Made by a program: the position numbers and the translations under genes. Shown here piece after piece: positions 42,419-50,989 of a DNA stretch of 64,000 nucleotides. The stretch lies in contig BMSM01000033.1 of the NCBI GenBank assembly GCA_014649155.1, positions 1 through 64,000 of the forward strand, given 5' to 3'. The first letter of the stretch is position 1, and the number at the start of each line of letters is the position of its first letter. The DNA is from Streptomyces griseoviridis (GTDB taxonomy: Bacteria; Actinomycetota; Actinomycetes; Streptomycetales; Streptomycetaceae). Below the pieces are notes generated by a model, which ran no database searches, was not told the DNA's origin, and saw only the letters and a program-made list of their open reading frames with translations.

Positions 42419-42461
42419 CGTCTGCTCCTTCCGGTTCACCGGGCGCGGCACGTCGGCCGTC

Positions 42462-43556
42462 TTACGGCAGGTACTTGTTGGTCCAGTTGTCGGTGGTGAC
42501 CTTCGCTCCGTCGGGGAGCGTGCCCAGGCTGTTCAGGAAGGCCATCGTCTTCTGCCAGCCCGCGGCGTCCATCGATCCTTCCGTGGGCCATTCGACCTGC
42601 TGGAGGCTGTCCTCCACCACGGTGTCCGGTACGCCTTCCAGCGCCCTCTGCGCCGCCTGCACCACCGTCTTGTCGTTGCTGTTCTTCAGGTGGGTGTTCA
42701 TGTATGCGGTCGCCTGCTGGACCGCCGTGACGAACTTCTCCACGATGTCGGGGTGTTCGGCGGCGTAGCTCTTCTGCGTCACCACCACCTGCCCGTAGCC
42801 GGCCTGCTCGGCGGCCCACTGGGGAACCTTGACCGGGTCGGCGACCAGGATGCCGTCCCCGGAGTCCTGGATCTGCAGCGGGATCGGCTCGGAGGTGAGG
42901 AACCAGTCGATCTGGCCATTGTTGATGGCGGCCTTGTCCGCGGCCGGACTCGGCAGCGAGACCCACTTGACCTTCTTGTCGGGGTCGACACCGTACTTCT
43001 TCAGGAAGATGCCGGCCTCGGCCCTGGTGTTGGCCGAGCTGGCGCCGCCGGTGGAGCCCGACAGCGCCTTGGCCACCTGCGCGGCGGGGGTCTTCGCGGT
43101 CAGGTCGTGGGCCGCGGCGAACTTCTTGCTCACGACGAGACCGAGCGGGTTGCCGAGGCCGTCGGCGGAGACCGCGATCTGTGGCAGGCCCTTGGCGAGG
43201 GAGGTCACGAACCCGGTGGGGCTGCTGTCGAAGAACTGCACCGAGCCCGACTGGAGCGCCGAGGGTCCGGTGGCCGCGGTCAGGCTCACAAACTTCATCT
43301 GCAGACCCTGCTGCTTGAAGAAGCCCTGTGCGTCGGCCACGTGCAGCGGTGTGTCGAAGATGCTGCCTCCACCGCCCACCGTGATCTGGGTGAGCCCGTC
43401 GGCGGTGGTCGTGGTGGGGGAACTGCCGCCGCAGGCGGTGAGCAACGCCGGAGCCAGCACCGCGGCCGAAGCTGTGGCCAGCAGCCGCCGGCTGCCTCCG
43501 GTCCGGACCCGGAAGCTGCCGCGGGCCGGGCGGGCGGTGGGGTGGTCGTGTGTCAT
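42462..43556 (-). CDS. ABC transporter substrate-binding lipoprotein (NMT1/SsuA-like)
   Basis: This 364-residue exported lipoprotein has a signal region with Arg residues followed by LLATASAAVLAPALLTACGG, where the Cys is the lipidation site. The mature part has ITVGGGGSIFDTPLHVADAQGFFKQQGLQMKFVSL and LGNPLGLVVSKKF, the pattern of type II periplasmic binding proteins of the NMT1/SsuA group. It is cotranscribed with the permease and probably binds an organic anion such as an aromatic acid; the ligand is not evident from sequence. Confidence 0.92.
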   Translation of the reverse strand: MTHDHPTARPARGSFRVRTGGSRRLLATASAAVLAPALLTACGGSSPTTTTADGLTQITVGGGGSIFDTPLHVADAQGFFKQQGLQMKFVSLTAATGPSALQSGSVQFFDSSPTGFVTSLAKGLPQIAVSADGLGNPLGLVVSKKFAAAHDLTAKTPAAQVAKALSGSTGGASSANTRAEAGIFLKKYGVDPDKKVKWVSLPSPAADKAAINNGQIDWFLTSEPIPLQIQDSGDGILVADPVKVPQWAAEQAGYGQVVVTQKSYAAEHPDIVEKFVTAVQQATAYMNTHLKNSNDKTVVQAAQRALEGVPDTVVEDSLQQVEWPTEGSMDAAGWQKTMAFLNSLGTLPDGAKVTTDNWTNKYLP

Positions 43557-43569
43557 GAACGGTCTCCTG

Positions 43570-45165
43570 TCACCAAGCGTGCTGAGTGAGGAAGTAGCGC
43601 TGCCAGAAATCGAGTCGGGCCGGGTCGGCCAAGGGGATGGCGCCGAAGTGCGCACCGACCTCCATGACCGCCGGGTTCTCCGGCGCCCACGCGGGCCAGT
43701 GCGGCAGCCCGGGGCCGTTGGGATCGCCGGTGGCTACGTAGTTGGCCCAGTAACCGCTCATCGTCTCCGCGACCTCGCGGTCCTCGTCGGACCACGCGGC
43801 ACGGTCGGGATGCAGGTTTCCGAGCACGAAGTCGATCTCGGAGCCGTGCGAAGCGCGGCGGGTGCCGTGGCCGGCCGTCGGGGCGGCGTAGGTCCAGAAG
43901 TACGTGTACACGGGCCGCTTCGCGTGTGCGGTCCAGTCTCTCGCCCACAGCCAGGTGGAGATCTTGGCACTGTCCCGCACCGCGGCGCAATGCGCGTGCG
44001 CCGCTTCCTCGTCGGTGTGTGCCGGGTAGAGCCGGAGGAACTCCTCGGCCTTCGCCGCGAACTTGAGACGGGAGGCGGTGACGTAGTCCTCAAGTGTCAC
44101 GTGGACCGGCGGCGCGCCCGGCCGCCAGCTCTTCCGGCCGGCCTCCCGGTACATCGCGAAGGTGTCGGCGGGAACCGCCCCGCTCTCGTCGAGGTTGCTC
44201 CCTGCGAGATACCAGACGTCGTTCTGCAGGCCCTTGGCGTACGTCTCCTCGTAGCCGTGGGGAAGCACCCAGCCGTCGACCACCGGGCGGAACAAGGGCG
44301 GTTTCGCCTCGCTCCCCGTCTCGACGGTGTGGTCGACCGCGGAGGCGTTGCCCTCGACCAGCTTCTGCCAGGGCAGCGTCCGCAACCGCCGAAGGGTGCG
44401 CGCGCCACGCGCCGCCGCATACCGGGTGCCGGCGGCCTCGGCGTCGGCCAGGGTCCGGTAGGACGAGGACAGATAGCGCAGTTCGGGATCGCGGGCGTGG
44501 CGGGCGTGGCTCTGTGCGATCGCCCGGTGGAAAAGTCCCTCGGCCAGCGGTGACATAGCGAGGAAGCTGACCGATCCGGCACCGGCCGACTGACCGGCGA
44601 CGGTGACCCGGTCCGGGTCGCCGCCGAAGTGGGTGATGTTGCGCTGGACCCATTCCAGCGCGGCGATCTGGTCGAGCAGCCCGTAGTTGCCGGAGGCCCG
44701 GTGTTCGGACTCCTCGCTCAGCTCGGGCGTGGCCAGGAAGCCGAGGGCGCCCAGGCGGTAGTTGAAGGTCACCACCACGATGCCCTTACGGGCCAGTGCC
44801 TCACCGTCGTAACGGGGGTTGGCGCCCGTGCCGACCCGGAAGCCACCGCCGTGGATCCAGACGAGCACCGGGCGAAGCCGCTCCTGCCCGGCGCCTGCCC
44901 CGGTCCAGACGTTGATGCGCAGGCAGTCCTCGCTCACCGGGAGGTTGTTGCCGTCCCGCTCGGAGCCCGGCACCTGAGGGCTCATCGGGCCGAATCTGTC
45001 GGCCTTGAGCACCCCGGCCCAGGGCGCCGGGGGGCGGGGTGGCCGCCAGCGGAGATCGTCGACCGGCGGGGCCGCGTAGGGGATGCCGCGGAAGACGGTG
45101 ACCGACCGGTCCCGCCCGGGTATGCCCTCCACCAGTCCCGCTTCGGTCTTCACTCGCTGGAGCAT
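43570..45165 (-). CDS. Type B carboxylesterase
   Basis: This 531-residue alpha/beta hydrolase has FRGIPYAAPP, SEDCLRINVW, VLVWIHGGGFRVG (oxyanion hole), VTVAGQSAGAGSVSFLAMSP (nucleophile Ser near residue 197), a catalytic Glu region in GSNLDESGAVP and a His in RASHGSEIDFVLG. It lacks a signal peptide, so it acts in the cytosol. It stands between the transporter genes and the GntR regulator and probably hydrolyses an ester of the aromatic substrate before ring or side-chain breakdown. AAAGAGAGACC precedes ATG 45165. Confidence 0.92.
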   Translation of the reverse strand: MLQRVKTEAGLVEGIPGRDRSVTVFRGIPYAAPPVDDLRWRPPRPPAPWAGVLKADRFGPMSPQVPGSERDGNNLPVSEDCLRINVWTGAGAGQERLRPVLVWIHGGGFRVGTGANPRYDGEALARKGIVVVTFNYRLGALGFLATPELSEESEHRASGNYGLLDQIAALEWVQRNITHFGGDPDRVTVAGQSAGAGSVSFLAMSPLAEGLFHRAIAQSHARHARDPELRYLSSSYRTLADAEAAGTRYAAARGARTLRRLRTLPWQKLVEGNASAVDHTVETGSEAKPPLFRPVVDGWVLPHGYEETYAKGLQNDVWYLAGSNLDESGAVPADTFAMYREAGRKSWRPGAPPVHVTLEDYVTASRLKFAAKAEEFLRLYPAHTDEEAAHAHCAAVRDSAKISTWLWARDWTAHAKRPVYTYFWTYAAPTAGHGTRRASHGSEIDFVLGNLHPDRAAWSDEDREVAETMSGYWANYVATGDPNGPGLPHWPAWAPENPAVMEVGAHFGAIPLADPARLDFWQRYFLTQHAW

Positions 45166-45189
45166 GGTCTCTCTTTCCGTAGCCGTTCG

Positions 45190-45882
45190 TCAGCCTGCGG
45201 TGCGCTCCCGTCGCACGTGCAGCAGCAGTGCCTGCCGGGCACTGCTGACGTGGTGGAACATGGCGGCGGTCGCCGCCTGCGGATTGCGCGTGATGATGGC
45301 CCAGAGGATGGCCTGGTGCTCCTCCAGCGAGCCGGCCCGCGGGTGCGGTGCGGAGAGGTTGCGGTACTGGCGCATCACCAGGGGGTAGAGCAGGGTGTCG
45401 TACGCCCGGGCCAGGGTCTGCTGGTGGGCGGCCTCCTTCACCTGCTGGTGGAAGCGCCGGTTCCCCTGGGAGTAGCCCGTCGCGTCCCCGCGGGCCTTGC
45501 AGTCCTCCATCGCCTCCAGCGTGCGGCGCAGCCCGAGGATCTCCTCCTCGGTGGCCCGTTCGGCGGCCTTGCCCGCCAGAGCGGACTCCAGCGTCTCGCG
45601 CGCCTCCAGGATGTCCGCGGCCTCCTCGACCGAGAAGCTGCGGGTCCGTACGCCCCGGTTGACCTCACTGGTGACGTACCCCTCCTGGGCCAGCCGGACC
45701 AGTACCGTGCGCATGGTGCTGCGCGAGACGCTGAACATCCGGGTCAGGTCGGCCTCGGTGAGCCGGGTTCCCGGCTCGATGCTCCCCGACAGCAGCAGCG
45801 AACGCAGCCCTTCGTAGGCCTGGCTCTGCCGGGTGAGCGCCGTCCGGCCCGCGTCGTCGTCGAAACCGTTGGAATCCATCAT
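45190..45882 (-). CDS. FCD-type GntR-family regulator of the catabolic regulon
   Basis: This 230-residue regulator has a winged helix (YEGLRSLLLSGSIEPGTRLTEADLTRMFSVSRSTMRTVLVRLAQEGYVTSEVNRGVRTRSFS) and an all-helical FCD ligand domain (LEARETLESALAGKAAERA; NRRFHQQVKEAAHQQ; HPRAGSLEEHQAILWAI, with metal-site His residues). FCD/FadR-type GntR proteins bind TnGTnnnACnA. Exactly such sites (TTGTCnGACAA) flank three promoters at 56494, 56873 and 62082. A weaker site, TTCTGCGACAA, at 45948-45958 lies 66 bp before its own start and might allow autoregulation. The ATG pair at 45882/45879 follows AGGTGATC. Confidence 0.9.
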   Translation of the reverse strand: MMDSNGFDDDAGRTALTRQSQAYEGLRSLLLSGSIEPGTRLTEADLTRMFSVSRSTMRTVLVRLAQEGYVTSEVNRGVRTRSFSVEEAADILEARETLESALAGKAAERATEEEILGLRRTLEAMEDCKARGDATGYSQGNRRFHQQVKEAAHQQTLARAYDTLLYPLVMRQYRNLSAPHPRAGSLEEHQAILWAIITRNPQAATAAMFHHVSSARQALLLHVRRERTAG

Positions 45883-45988
45883 GATCACCTTGTGGGTCTG
45901 CTCGGAGGAGCCGGCCGTCGGCGGGAATCGCCGGGGCCCGGCCGACATTCTGCGACAACGCGACAGGATGTCGGCCGCGGCCGGACGC

Positions 45989-46849
45989 TCAGGCGCCGCT
46001 CTGGGTGAGCCCCGGGTACAGCCGCCGGGCGGTGCCCGCGAAGATCTCCTGCCGGTCCTGCTCCGGCAGCCCCGCGAGGACGTTCTCGGCGAGGGCGCGC
46101 AATTCGGGCAGGGACTGCTCGGCCGCCGGCAGGTTGGACCCCCAGGCGATCCGCCCGGCGCCGAACGCCTCGAGGACCGGGGTGAGGAAGTCACCGGCCT
46201 GCTCCCCGGCGTCCCGCAGCCGCTCCAGGTTGCGGTGGGTGAGCTTGAGGTGCAGGCCCGGGTGGACGCCGAGTTCCGCGACCTCGGCGCCGGCGCGGGC
46301 GGGCGAGGACGCGATGTCGGGGTACCCGATGTGGTCCAGGAGCACCTTCACTCCGGGGAACCGCTCCAGCAGCTCCACCAGCTGACGGGTGGCCGCGCCG
46401 AGGCGCATCTGGAGGCAGACCGGCAGGTCGAGTTCGGCGGCCTGCTCCCAGAAGGGGAAGGTCTCCCCGGCGACGAACCACTCGCCCTGGGTGGGCACGG
46501 TACTGCCGCTGGTGAACAGCCGCACGCCGGCCAGGCCTCCCGCACCGACCGCGGCCTTGAGACCGGCGGCGGCGTCCGGTCGCAGCGGGTCGACGGTGCC
46601 TACGGCCACGAAGCGCTCCGGCCACCGCCGGCTGCTGTCGAGGACGTAGGAGTTGTCGTAACCGTAGTTGGTGGTGGCCTGGACCAGGACGGCCTGGTCG
46701 ATGCCGGTCTCGTCCATGCGGGCGACCATGCCCTCGGCGGTCACCGGGCGGGTCGCGGCCCACTCGGACTGCTTGCCCCCGATCGGTGCCTTGGGGTAAG
46801 CGCTCAGATCCTCGGAGATGATGTGGCAGTGCGCGTCGACGAAGTCCAT
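45989..46849 (-). CDS. Amidohydrolase-superfamily (amidohydrolase 2) metal-dependent hydrolase
   Basis: This 286-residue TIM-barrel enzyme begins MDFVDAHCHIISEDL (metal-binding His-x-His) and has QAVLVQATTNYGYDN, GLAGVRLFTSG, VLLDHIGYPD, HLKLTHRNLERL and AWGSNLPAAEQSL. The family includes 2-pyrone-4,6-dicarboxylate lactonase (LigI) and related decarboxylases or lactonases. In this operon a lactonase or ring-fragment hydrolase role is plausible. ATG 46849 is preferred over a longer frame to 46912 because the conserved His-x-His stands near the N-terminus. Confidence 0.87.
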   Translation of the reverse strand: MDFVDAHCHIISEDLSAYPKAPIGGKQSEWAATRPVTAEGMVARMDETGIDQAVLVQATTNYGYDNSYVLDSSRRWPERFVAVGTVDPLRPDAAAGLKAAVGAGGLAGVRLFTSGSTVPTQGEWFVAGETFPFWEQAAELDLPVCLQMRLGAATRQLVELLERFPGVKVLLDHIGYPDIASSPARAGAEVAELGVHPGLHLKLTHRNLERLRDAGEQAGDFLTPVLEAFGAGRIAWGSNLPAAEQSLPELRALAENVLAGLPEQDRQEIFAGTARRLYPGLTQSGA

Positions 46850-46892
46850 GCGTGGTGCTCCCTTGTCTTCGGTATGTGCGGTACGGACCGGC

Positions 46893-47876
46893 TCAGGCGT
46901 CCGGGTAGTCACCCGCGGCGAACAGCGACTTCAGGTCGGCGGGGAAGTCCGCGTCGAGCAGGCCCTGGTCCTTGGCGAACCGCACCATCGCCGTCAGGCT
47001 GGACTCGTTGGCCGTGATGCCGTACGGCACGGGGTCGCCGCCGATCTGCTGCGCCTGGCGGGCCAGCCGGGGCACCGCCGCCCACTCGGGCCGGTCGGTG
47101 AGGTGCCGGCGCTTGCTCTCGGCGAACGCCGCGTACAGCTTGGCCGGCAGGTCGGGGTCGCGCTCCACCAGCTCGGTACGCACCGACACCAGCGAGTGCA
47201 GCGGGTAGACGCCCTTGCGCAGGTAGTGGTCCACGGCGAGCGTGCCGGCCTCGGGGAAGAGTGGGTACGGGCCGCCGTCTCCGCCGTCCTCCGGCTCGGC
47301 CGCCGCCGTCCAGCCCGCCTTGGGCGCGCCCGCCCGTCCGGTCCCGGCGTTGCCCGTCAGCGCCGCGTCGGTCTCCCCGGCGCGCAGCAGTTCGCCCAGC
47401 GTGCGGCCGTCGGTGACCCGCTCGACGTTGGACGGGACGCGGCCCTCGACGTGGTCGTCGTCGTCCACCACCCAGGTGATCGTGTCGATGTCCACCCCGT
47501 ACTCGTCGCGCAGCACGCCCCGCACCCACACCCCGGTGCTCACCGAGTAGGCGCGCACACCGATCCGGCGTCCCTCCAGATCCCGGGGCACGCGGATACC
47601 GGAGTGCGCGGCGCACTGCACGTCACCGTGGTGGAACCGCCGGTTGAGGAAGACCGGGACGGCGGTCAGCGGTATCCCTTCCTGGCGTGCCATGAGATAG
47701 GACACCGGCGCGAGTTCGCACACGTCGAACTCCAGGTCCCGGATCATCCGCCGGTAGGCACCGATGACCGGCTTGACCTCAACCGGCTCGACCGCGTATC
47801 CGTCCAGTGCGACATCGCCGTCCAGCAGCGGCTGCGCGTGGGGGTAGTCACCGAGGACGACCGTGAGCTTGTCCAT
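46893..47876 (-). CDS. 4,5-dihydroxyphthalate decarboxylase-family protein, paralogue A
   Basis: This 327-residue protein begins MDKLTVVLGDYPHAQPLLDGDV and has FDVCELAPVSYLMARQEGIPLTAVPVF, RRIGVRAYSVSTGVWVRGVLRDEYGV and ITWVVDDDDHVEG. The pattern matches the Pht5/DHPD family, which has a periplasmic-binding-protein fold but is cytosolic here (no signal peptide). Pht5 removes a carboxyl group from 4,5-dihydroxyphthalate to give protocatechuate. It is one of three paralogues in this operon and is distinguished by an insertion with WTAAAEPEDGGDGG. Whether all three are enzymes or subunits cannot be told. Confidence 0.85.
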   Translation of the reverse strand: MDKLTVVLGDYPHAQPLLDGDVALDGYAVEPVEVKPVIGAYRRMIRDLEFDVCELAPVSYLMARQEGIPLTAVPVFLNRRFHHGDVQCAAHSGIRVPRDLEGRRIGVRAYSVSTGVWVRGVLRDEYGVDIDTITWVVDDDDHVEGRVPSNVERVTDGRTLGELLRAGETDAALTGNAGTGRAGAPKAGWTAAAEPEDGGDGGPYPLFPEAGTLAVDHYLRKGVYPLHSLVSVRTELVERDPDLPAKLYAAFAESKRRHLTDRPEWAAVPRLARQAQQIGGDPVPYGITANESSLTAMVRFAKDQGLLDADFPADLKSLFAAGDYPDA

Positions 47877-47935
47877 ACCTTGTTTACCCTGTTTCCTCTT
47901 CGTTCCGTGTTCCGTCGTGACCGTCGGCAGGGGTC

Positions 47936-48817
47936 TCAGCCGCCGAGGCGGGCCGGTGACACATCGAGCGCCGCGCACGTCCGCTCGACGAGTTCGTCGT
48001 AGTCCACCGCCCGCGGGATGACCTCCTGCTCCAGCGCGTAGGCGGCCGCCTTGGTGAACGCGCCGCGCAGGGCCTCGAAGCCGACGGGGTGCAGGGGGAA
48101 CGGCCGTCCGGCCTCCTCCTTGGCGACGAGTACCGACCGCATCGCGTCGTACGCGGCGAGGACTGCCTCGGGGTACTGCGCGGCAGCGGCCTCGGAGACG
48201 CCGACCACGTGGTTCACCGGGATGAAGCCCTGGTCCTTCGACCACTGTTCGGCGACCGCGCGGGCGTCGTCGATGGCGGTACGGATGCGGTCGTCGGAGG
48301 GCAGTTCATTGCCCATGATGCCGAAGTCGACCTGGCCGGCCAGGAAGTCCGCCGGCAGTTTGGTCCCCTCCGGCGCGCGCTGCACCCAGGCCGGGTCCTC
48401 GGCGCCTTCGACGTGGTGGCCCTCGTACGTCGTCCAGTGGGCTTTGCGCAGATCGACACCGTACTGCTCGGTGAGGAAGCCGCGCACCCATACGCCGGTG
48501 GTCTGGCTCCAGGCGCGCACACCGATGCTGTGCCCCTCCACGTCGGCGACCGACAGCTCGCCGGTGGTCACCAAGGTCTGGTGCTGGTGGCGGCCGAGCG
48601 TGGTGACCGGCAGCAGCAGTACCGGCTTGTCGTGGGCGAGGGCCTGCAGGACGGTCACGATGGCCAGTTCGCACAGGTCCACGTCTGATCGGTTCACGAA
48701 GCCGCGGGATGCCTTGTGCACCGGCTTGATGCCGACCCGCTCCGGCTCCGCGCCCGCCTCGCGGGCCGACGAGGCGGCGGCTGCCGCGAGATCGTCGCGG
48801 CCGAGCACCAGCTTCAT
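47936..48817 (-). CDS. 4,5-dihydroxyphthalate decarboxylase-family protein, paralogue B
   Basis: This 293-residue member of the same family has VDLCELAIVTVLQALAHDKPVLLLPVTTLGRHQHQ, HSIGVRAWSQTTGVWVRGFLTEQYGV and AHWTTYEGHHVEGAED. The N-terminus is shorter and lacks the usual GDYPH start (MKLVLGRDDLAAAA). ATG 48817 overlaps the stop of the DUF3500 gene. Paralogues B and C share a HEG/HVA-type segment after W-T-T. It is expected to act on the same compound class as its neighbours. Confidence 0.83.
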   Translation of the reverse strand: MKLVLGRDDLAAAAASSAREAGAEPERVGIKPVHKASRGFVNRSDVDLCELAIVTVLQALAHDKPVLLLPVTTLGRHQHQTLVTTGELSVADVEGHSIGVRAWSQTTGVWVRGFLTEQYGVDLRKAHWTTYEGHHVEGAEDPAWVQRAPEGTKLPADFLAGQVDFGIMGNELPSDDRIRTAIDDARAVAEQWSKDQGFIPVNHVVGVSEAAAAQYPEAVLAAYDAMRSVLVAKEEAGRPFPLHPVGFEALRGAFTKAAAYALEQEVIPRAVDYDELVERTCAALDVSPARLGG

Positions 48818-50028
48818 TCTTCTTCTCCTTGTGCCGATTCCTGTGCGCGTTCTGGTGCCGGTCCTTGTGCGGAGGGACGGTGCCGGTGGTGCCGCTCGTG
48901 GTGCTGCCGCAGCAGGTCGACGCCGAAGTCGTTGCCGTTGGGGGTGCGGACGACGGTGTGGATGTGCCGGCGCGAGTGGTAATCGTTGTCGAAGATCACG
49001 CCGGGCATGTGCTCGAACTCCACGATGATCACCGGGCTGTGGAAGCGGTAGTAGAAGGTGCCGTCGGGGTCCCCGGCCCAGCCGAAGTACGTGTCGCCCT
49101 CGTGGTCCAGTACTTCCCGCATGCGGGTGCGGGCCTGGTCCTCGCGGGCCCGGTTCACGTACAGGCCGAGGAGCCGGCGCGCGGTCTCACGCTGGCCGGC
49201 GGACATCTCGGCCAGGCGCAGGCCCCGGTAGTCGAGCTCATAGTTGTCCCGGAAGGCTCCGACGAACAGTTCCTGCGGCTTGGTGTCCGCGATCGTGGCG
49301 CGCTCCCGCTGCCGGCCGTCGAACCGCGTGAACAGCTCGTGGCCGAGCGCCTCCTCGCCCCGGAAGGCCATGGTTCCGGCGTACTTGCCACCGCCGGCGA
49401 TCACCGGCTCGGCTCCGAGGAAGGTCGGGGTGAGGACCATCTGGTTCCCGACGAACACGCAGTTGACGTTGACGTGGTGTCCGTCGAGCTGCCATCCCCA
49501 TGGGCCGCCGTTCTCCGGCTCCCCGTAGACGGAGAACCAGTACAGCCACTCGTTGAGTCCGTGCGTGTTGCCGCTCAGCTCGCCGATGGTGAGGTTGAGG
49601 TGCATCAGGTCGACCACCTGGCCGTACCCGTAGGCGCTGAGGCTCTCCCGGACGACGTTCATGGCCTGTCGGCGTCCGACGTCGTCGAGGTCCTCCAGCA
49701 GGACGCCGTGGCGCAGGAAGTACCGGGCGCCGTTGTTCCAGTGGCGCCAGCTCTCGTCGTCCATCGTGAACCGGCCCTCGGCACGCTGCTGCGCCGTCAG
49801 GCCCGCCAAGTACTCCTCCACCGCCCGGCACGCCTTGCGGACATCCGCGCCCGTGTCGCGCAGCGGGAACAGGCCCGGCCGGATGCCGTCGGAGGTGGCC
49901 ACTCCCCGGAAGGGCTCGTGTGCCGCCTTCACCCGCCAGGCGACCTTGTCGAGCAGGTCGGGTGTCCAGGTCTCCGGCTTGCGCGTGGGCGGGTTGCCCC
50001 GCTTGCGCAGCCCTACCGGCTCTCCCAT
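48814..50028 (-). CDS. DUF3500-family protein
   Basis: This 404-residue soluble protein contains RFTMDDESWRHWNNGARYFLRHGVLLEDLDD, LMHLNLTIGELSGNTHGLNEWLYWFSVYGEP, GWQLDGHHVNVNCVFVGNQMVLTPTFLGAEP and FEHMPGVIFDNDYHSRRHIHTVVRTPNGNDFG. This is the DUF3500 pattern; the DGHH segment and the C-terminal HSRRHIH cluster could bind a metal. No function is established for the family. It sits between two decarboxylase-family paralogues with an ATGA overlap to paralogue B, so it is part of the catabolic pathway. GGAGGAG precedes ATG 50028. The tail is Arg/His/Gln-rich. Confidence 0.85.
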   Translation of the reverse strand: MGEPVGLRKRGNPPTRKPETWTPDLLDKVAWRVKAAHEPFRGVATSDGIRPGLFPLRDTGADVRKACRAVEEYLAGLTAQQRAEGRFTMDDESWRHWNNGARYFLRHGVLLEDLDDVGRRQAMNVVRESLSAYGYGQVVDLMHLNLTIGELSGNTHGLNEWLYWFSVYGEPENGGPWGWQLDGHHVNVNCVFVGNQMVLTPTFLGAEPVIAGGGKYAGTMAFRGEEALGHELFTRFDGRQRERATIADTKPQELFVGAFRDNYELDYRGLRLAEMSAGQRETARRLLGLYVNRAREDQARTRMREVLDHEGDTYFGWAGDPDGTFYYRFHSPVIIVEFEHMPGVIFDNDYHSRRHIHTVVRTPNGNDFGVDLLRQHHERHHRHRPSAQGPAPERAQESAQGEEE

Positions 50029-50072
50029 CGCTGCTCCTCCTTTCACTGGTTCCGCACGTGTTCGCTGGTTCC

Positions 50073-50969
50073 TCACGCGTCGAGGAAGGCCGTCTTCCGC
50101 TCGATCGCCGCGACGTCCACCGCGTCCCTGACGAGGCCCTGTTGCAGGGCGTAGCGGCCGGCGATCTCCATGCACGCGGTGAGCCCCGGGCTCCAGCCGG
50201 CGGCGACCGCTCGGCCGGCCGGTGAGTCGTCGCGCTCGCCCGCGGTGTCCGCGATCGCCTGCTTCAGGGCCTGGTACACGGCGAGCACGGCGTCCGGGGT
50301 GTCGCGCAGGACCTCGTCGCGCACCACCAGCAGGTGGTTGGCCGGGATCGTCCCGTGCCGCTCGATCCACGCCTGCCCGGCGCGCTCCGCGTCCGCCACC
50401 AGGGGGACCAGGCCCGCGCCCTGCCCGCCGATCGCCTTGGGACCGAGGACCGCCGCGCTGACGTCGTGGGAGTGCAGCAGGTCCGCGACCCGTTCGGCCT
50501 TCGACCGCTCCACGTACGGCGGGTTGACGTACTGGGCGACATGGACGTCCTCGGTCGTCACCCAGGTGACGTCGGAGGACTCGACCCCGTACTCCTCCCG
50601 CAGCCAGCCGCGCACCCACAGGCCGGTGGTCTGGCCGTAGGCACGGACACCCACGCGGTGGCCGACGAGGTCCCGGGGGCCGATCTCCGGTCCCTCCGGC
50701 AGCCTAGTGAGGGAGCGGTGGTGGGTGCTTCCGACCAGCACCACCGGCAGCAGCGTGACCGGTATGCCGGCGTCGCGGGCCTGGAGGTAGGTGGCCATCG
50801 GCAGCTCGCAGATGTCGTAGGCCAGGTCACGGACCATCCGGGCGAAGGCCGGGGGCAGTGGAGAGGACTCCGGATACCGGCACTCCACCCCCTCCACGGA
50901 GACGGTGCCCTCCTTCAGCGGACGGGTGTGCGGGTAATCGCCCAGCAGCACCTTCAACGGCGTCGGCAT
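50073..50969 (-). CDS. 4,5-dihydroxyphthalate decarboxylase-family protein, paralogue C
   Basis: This is the third paralogue, 298 residues: MPTPLKVLLGDYPHTRPLKEGTV, YDICELPMATYLQARDAGIPVTLLPVVLVG, HRVGVRAYGQTTGLWVRGWLREEYGV and VTWVTTEDVHVAQ. It is nearest the classical Pht5 N-terminal pattern (GDYPH/GDYDR). ATG 50969 has AAGGA nine bases upstream. It lies 20 bases downstream of the ThDP-enzyme gene. Three different copies in one operon suggest either consecutive decarboxylations or a hetero-oligomer. Confidence 0.84.
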   Translation of the reverse strand: MPTPLKVLLGDYPHTRPLKEGTVSVEGVECRYPESSPLPPAFARMVRDLAYDICELPMATYLQARDAGIPVTLLPVVLVGSTHHRSLTRLPEGPEIGPRDLVGHRVGVRAYGQTTGLWVRGWLREEYGVESSDVTWVTTEDVHVAQYVNPPYVERSKAERVADLLHSHDVSAAVLGPKAIGGQGAGLVPLVADAERAGQAWIERHGTIPANHLLVVRDEVLRDTPDAVLAVYQALKQAIADTAGERDDSPAGRAVAAGWSPGLTACMEIAGRYALQQGLVRDAVDVAAIERKTAFLDA

Positions 50970-50989
50970 GGGTGTTCCTTCTCGCGCGC

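Noticed and set aside
45948..45958. TTCTGCGACAA upstream of the GntR gene as a full operator
   Set aside because: It breaks the conserved G of the TnGTnnnACnA consensus and lacks the second operator and promoter layout of P1-P3. It is mentioned only as a possible weak site.
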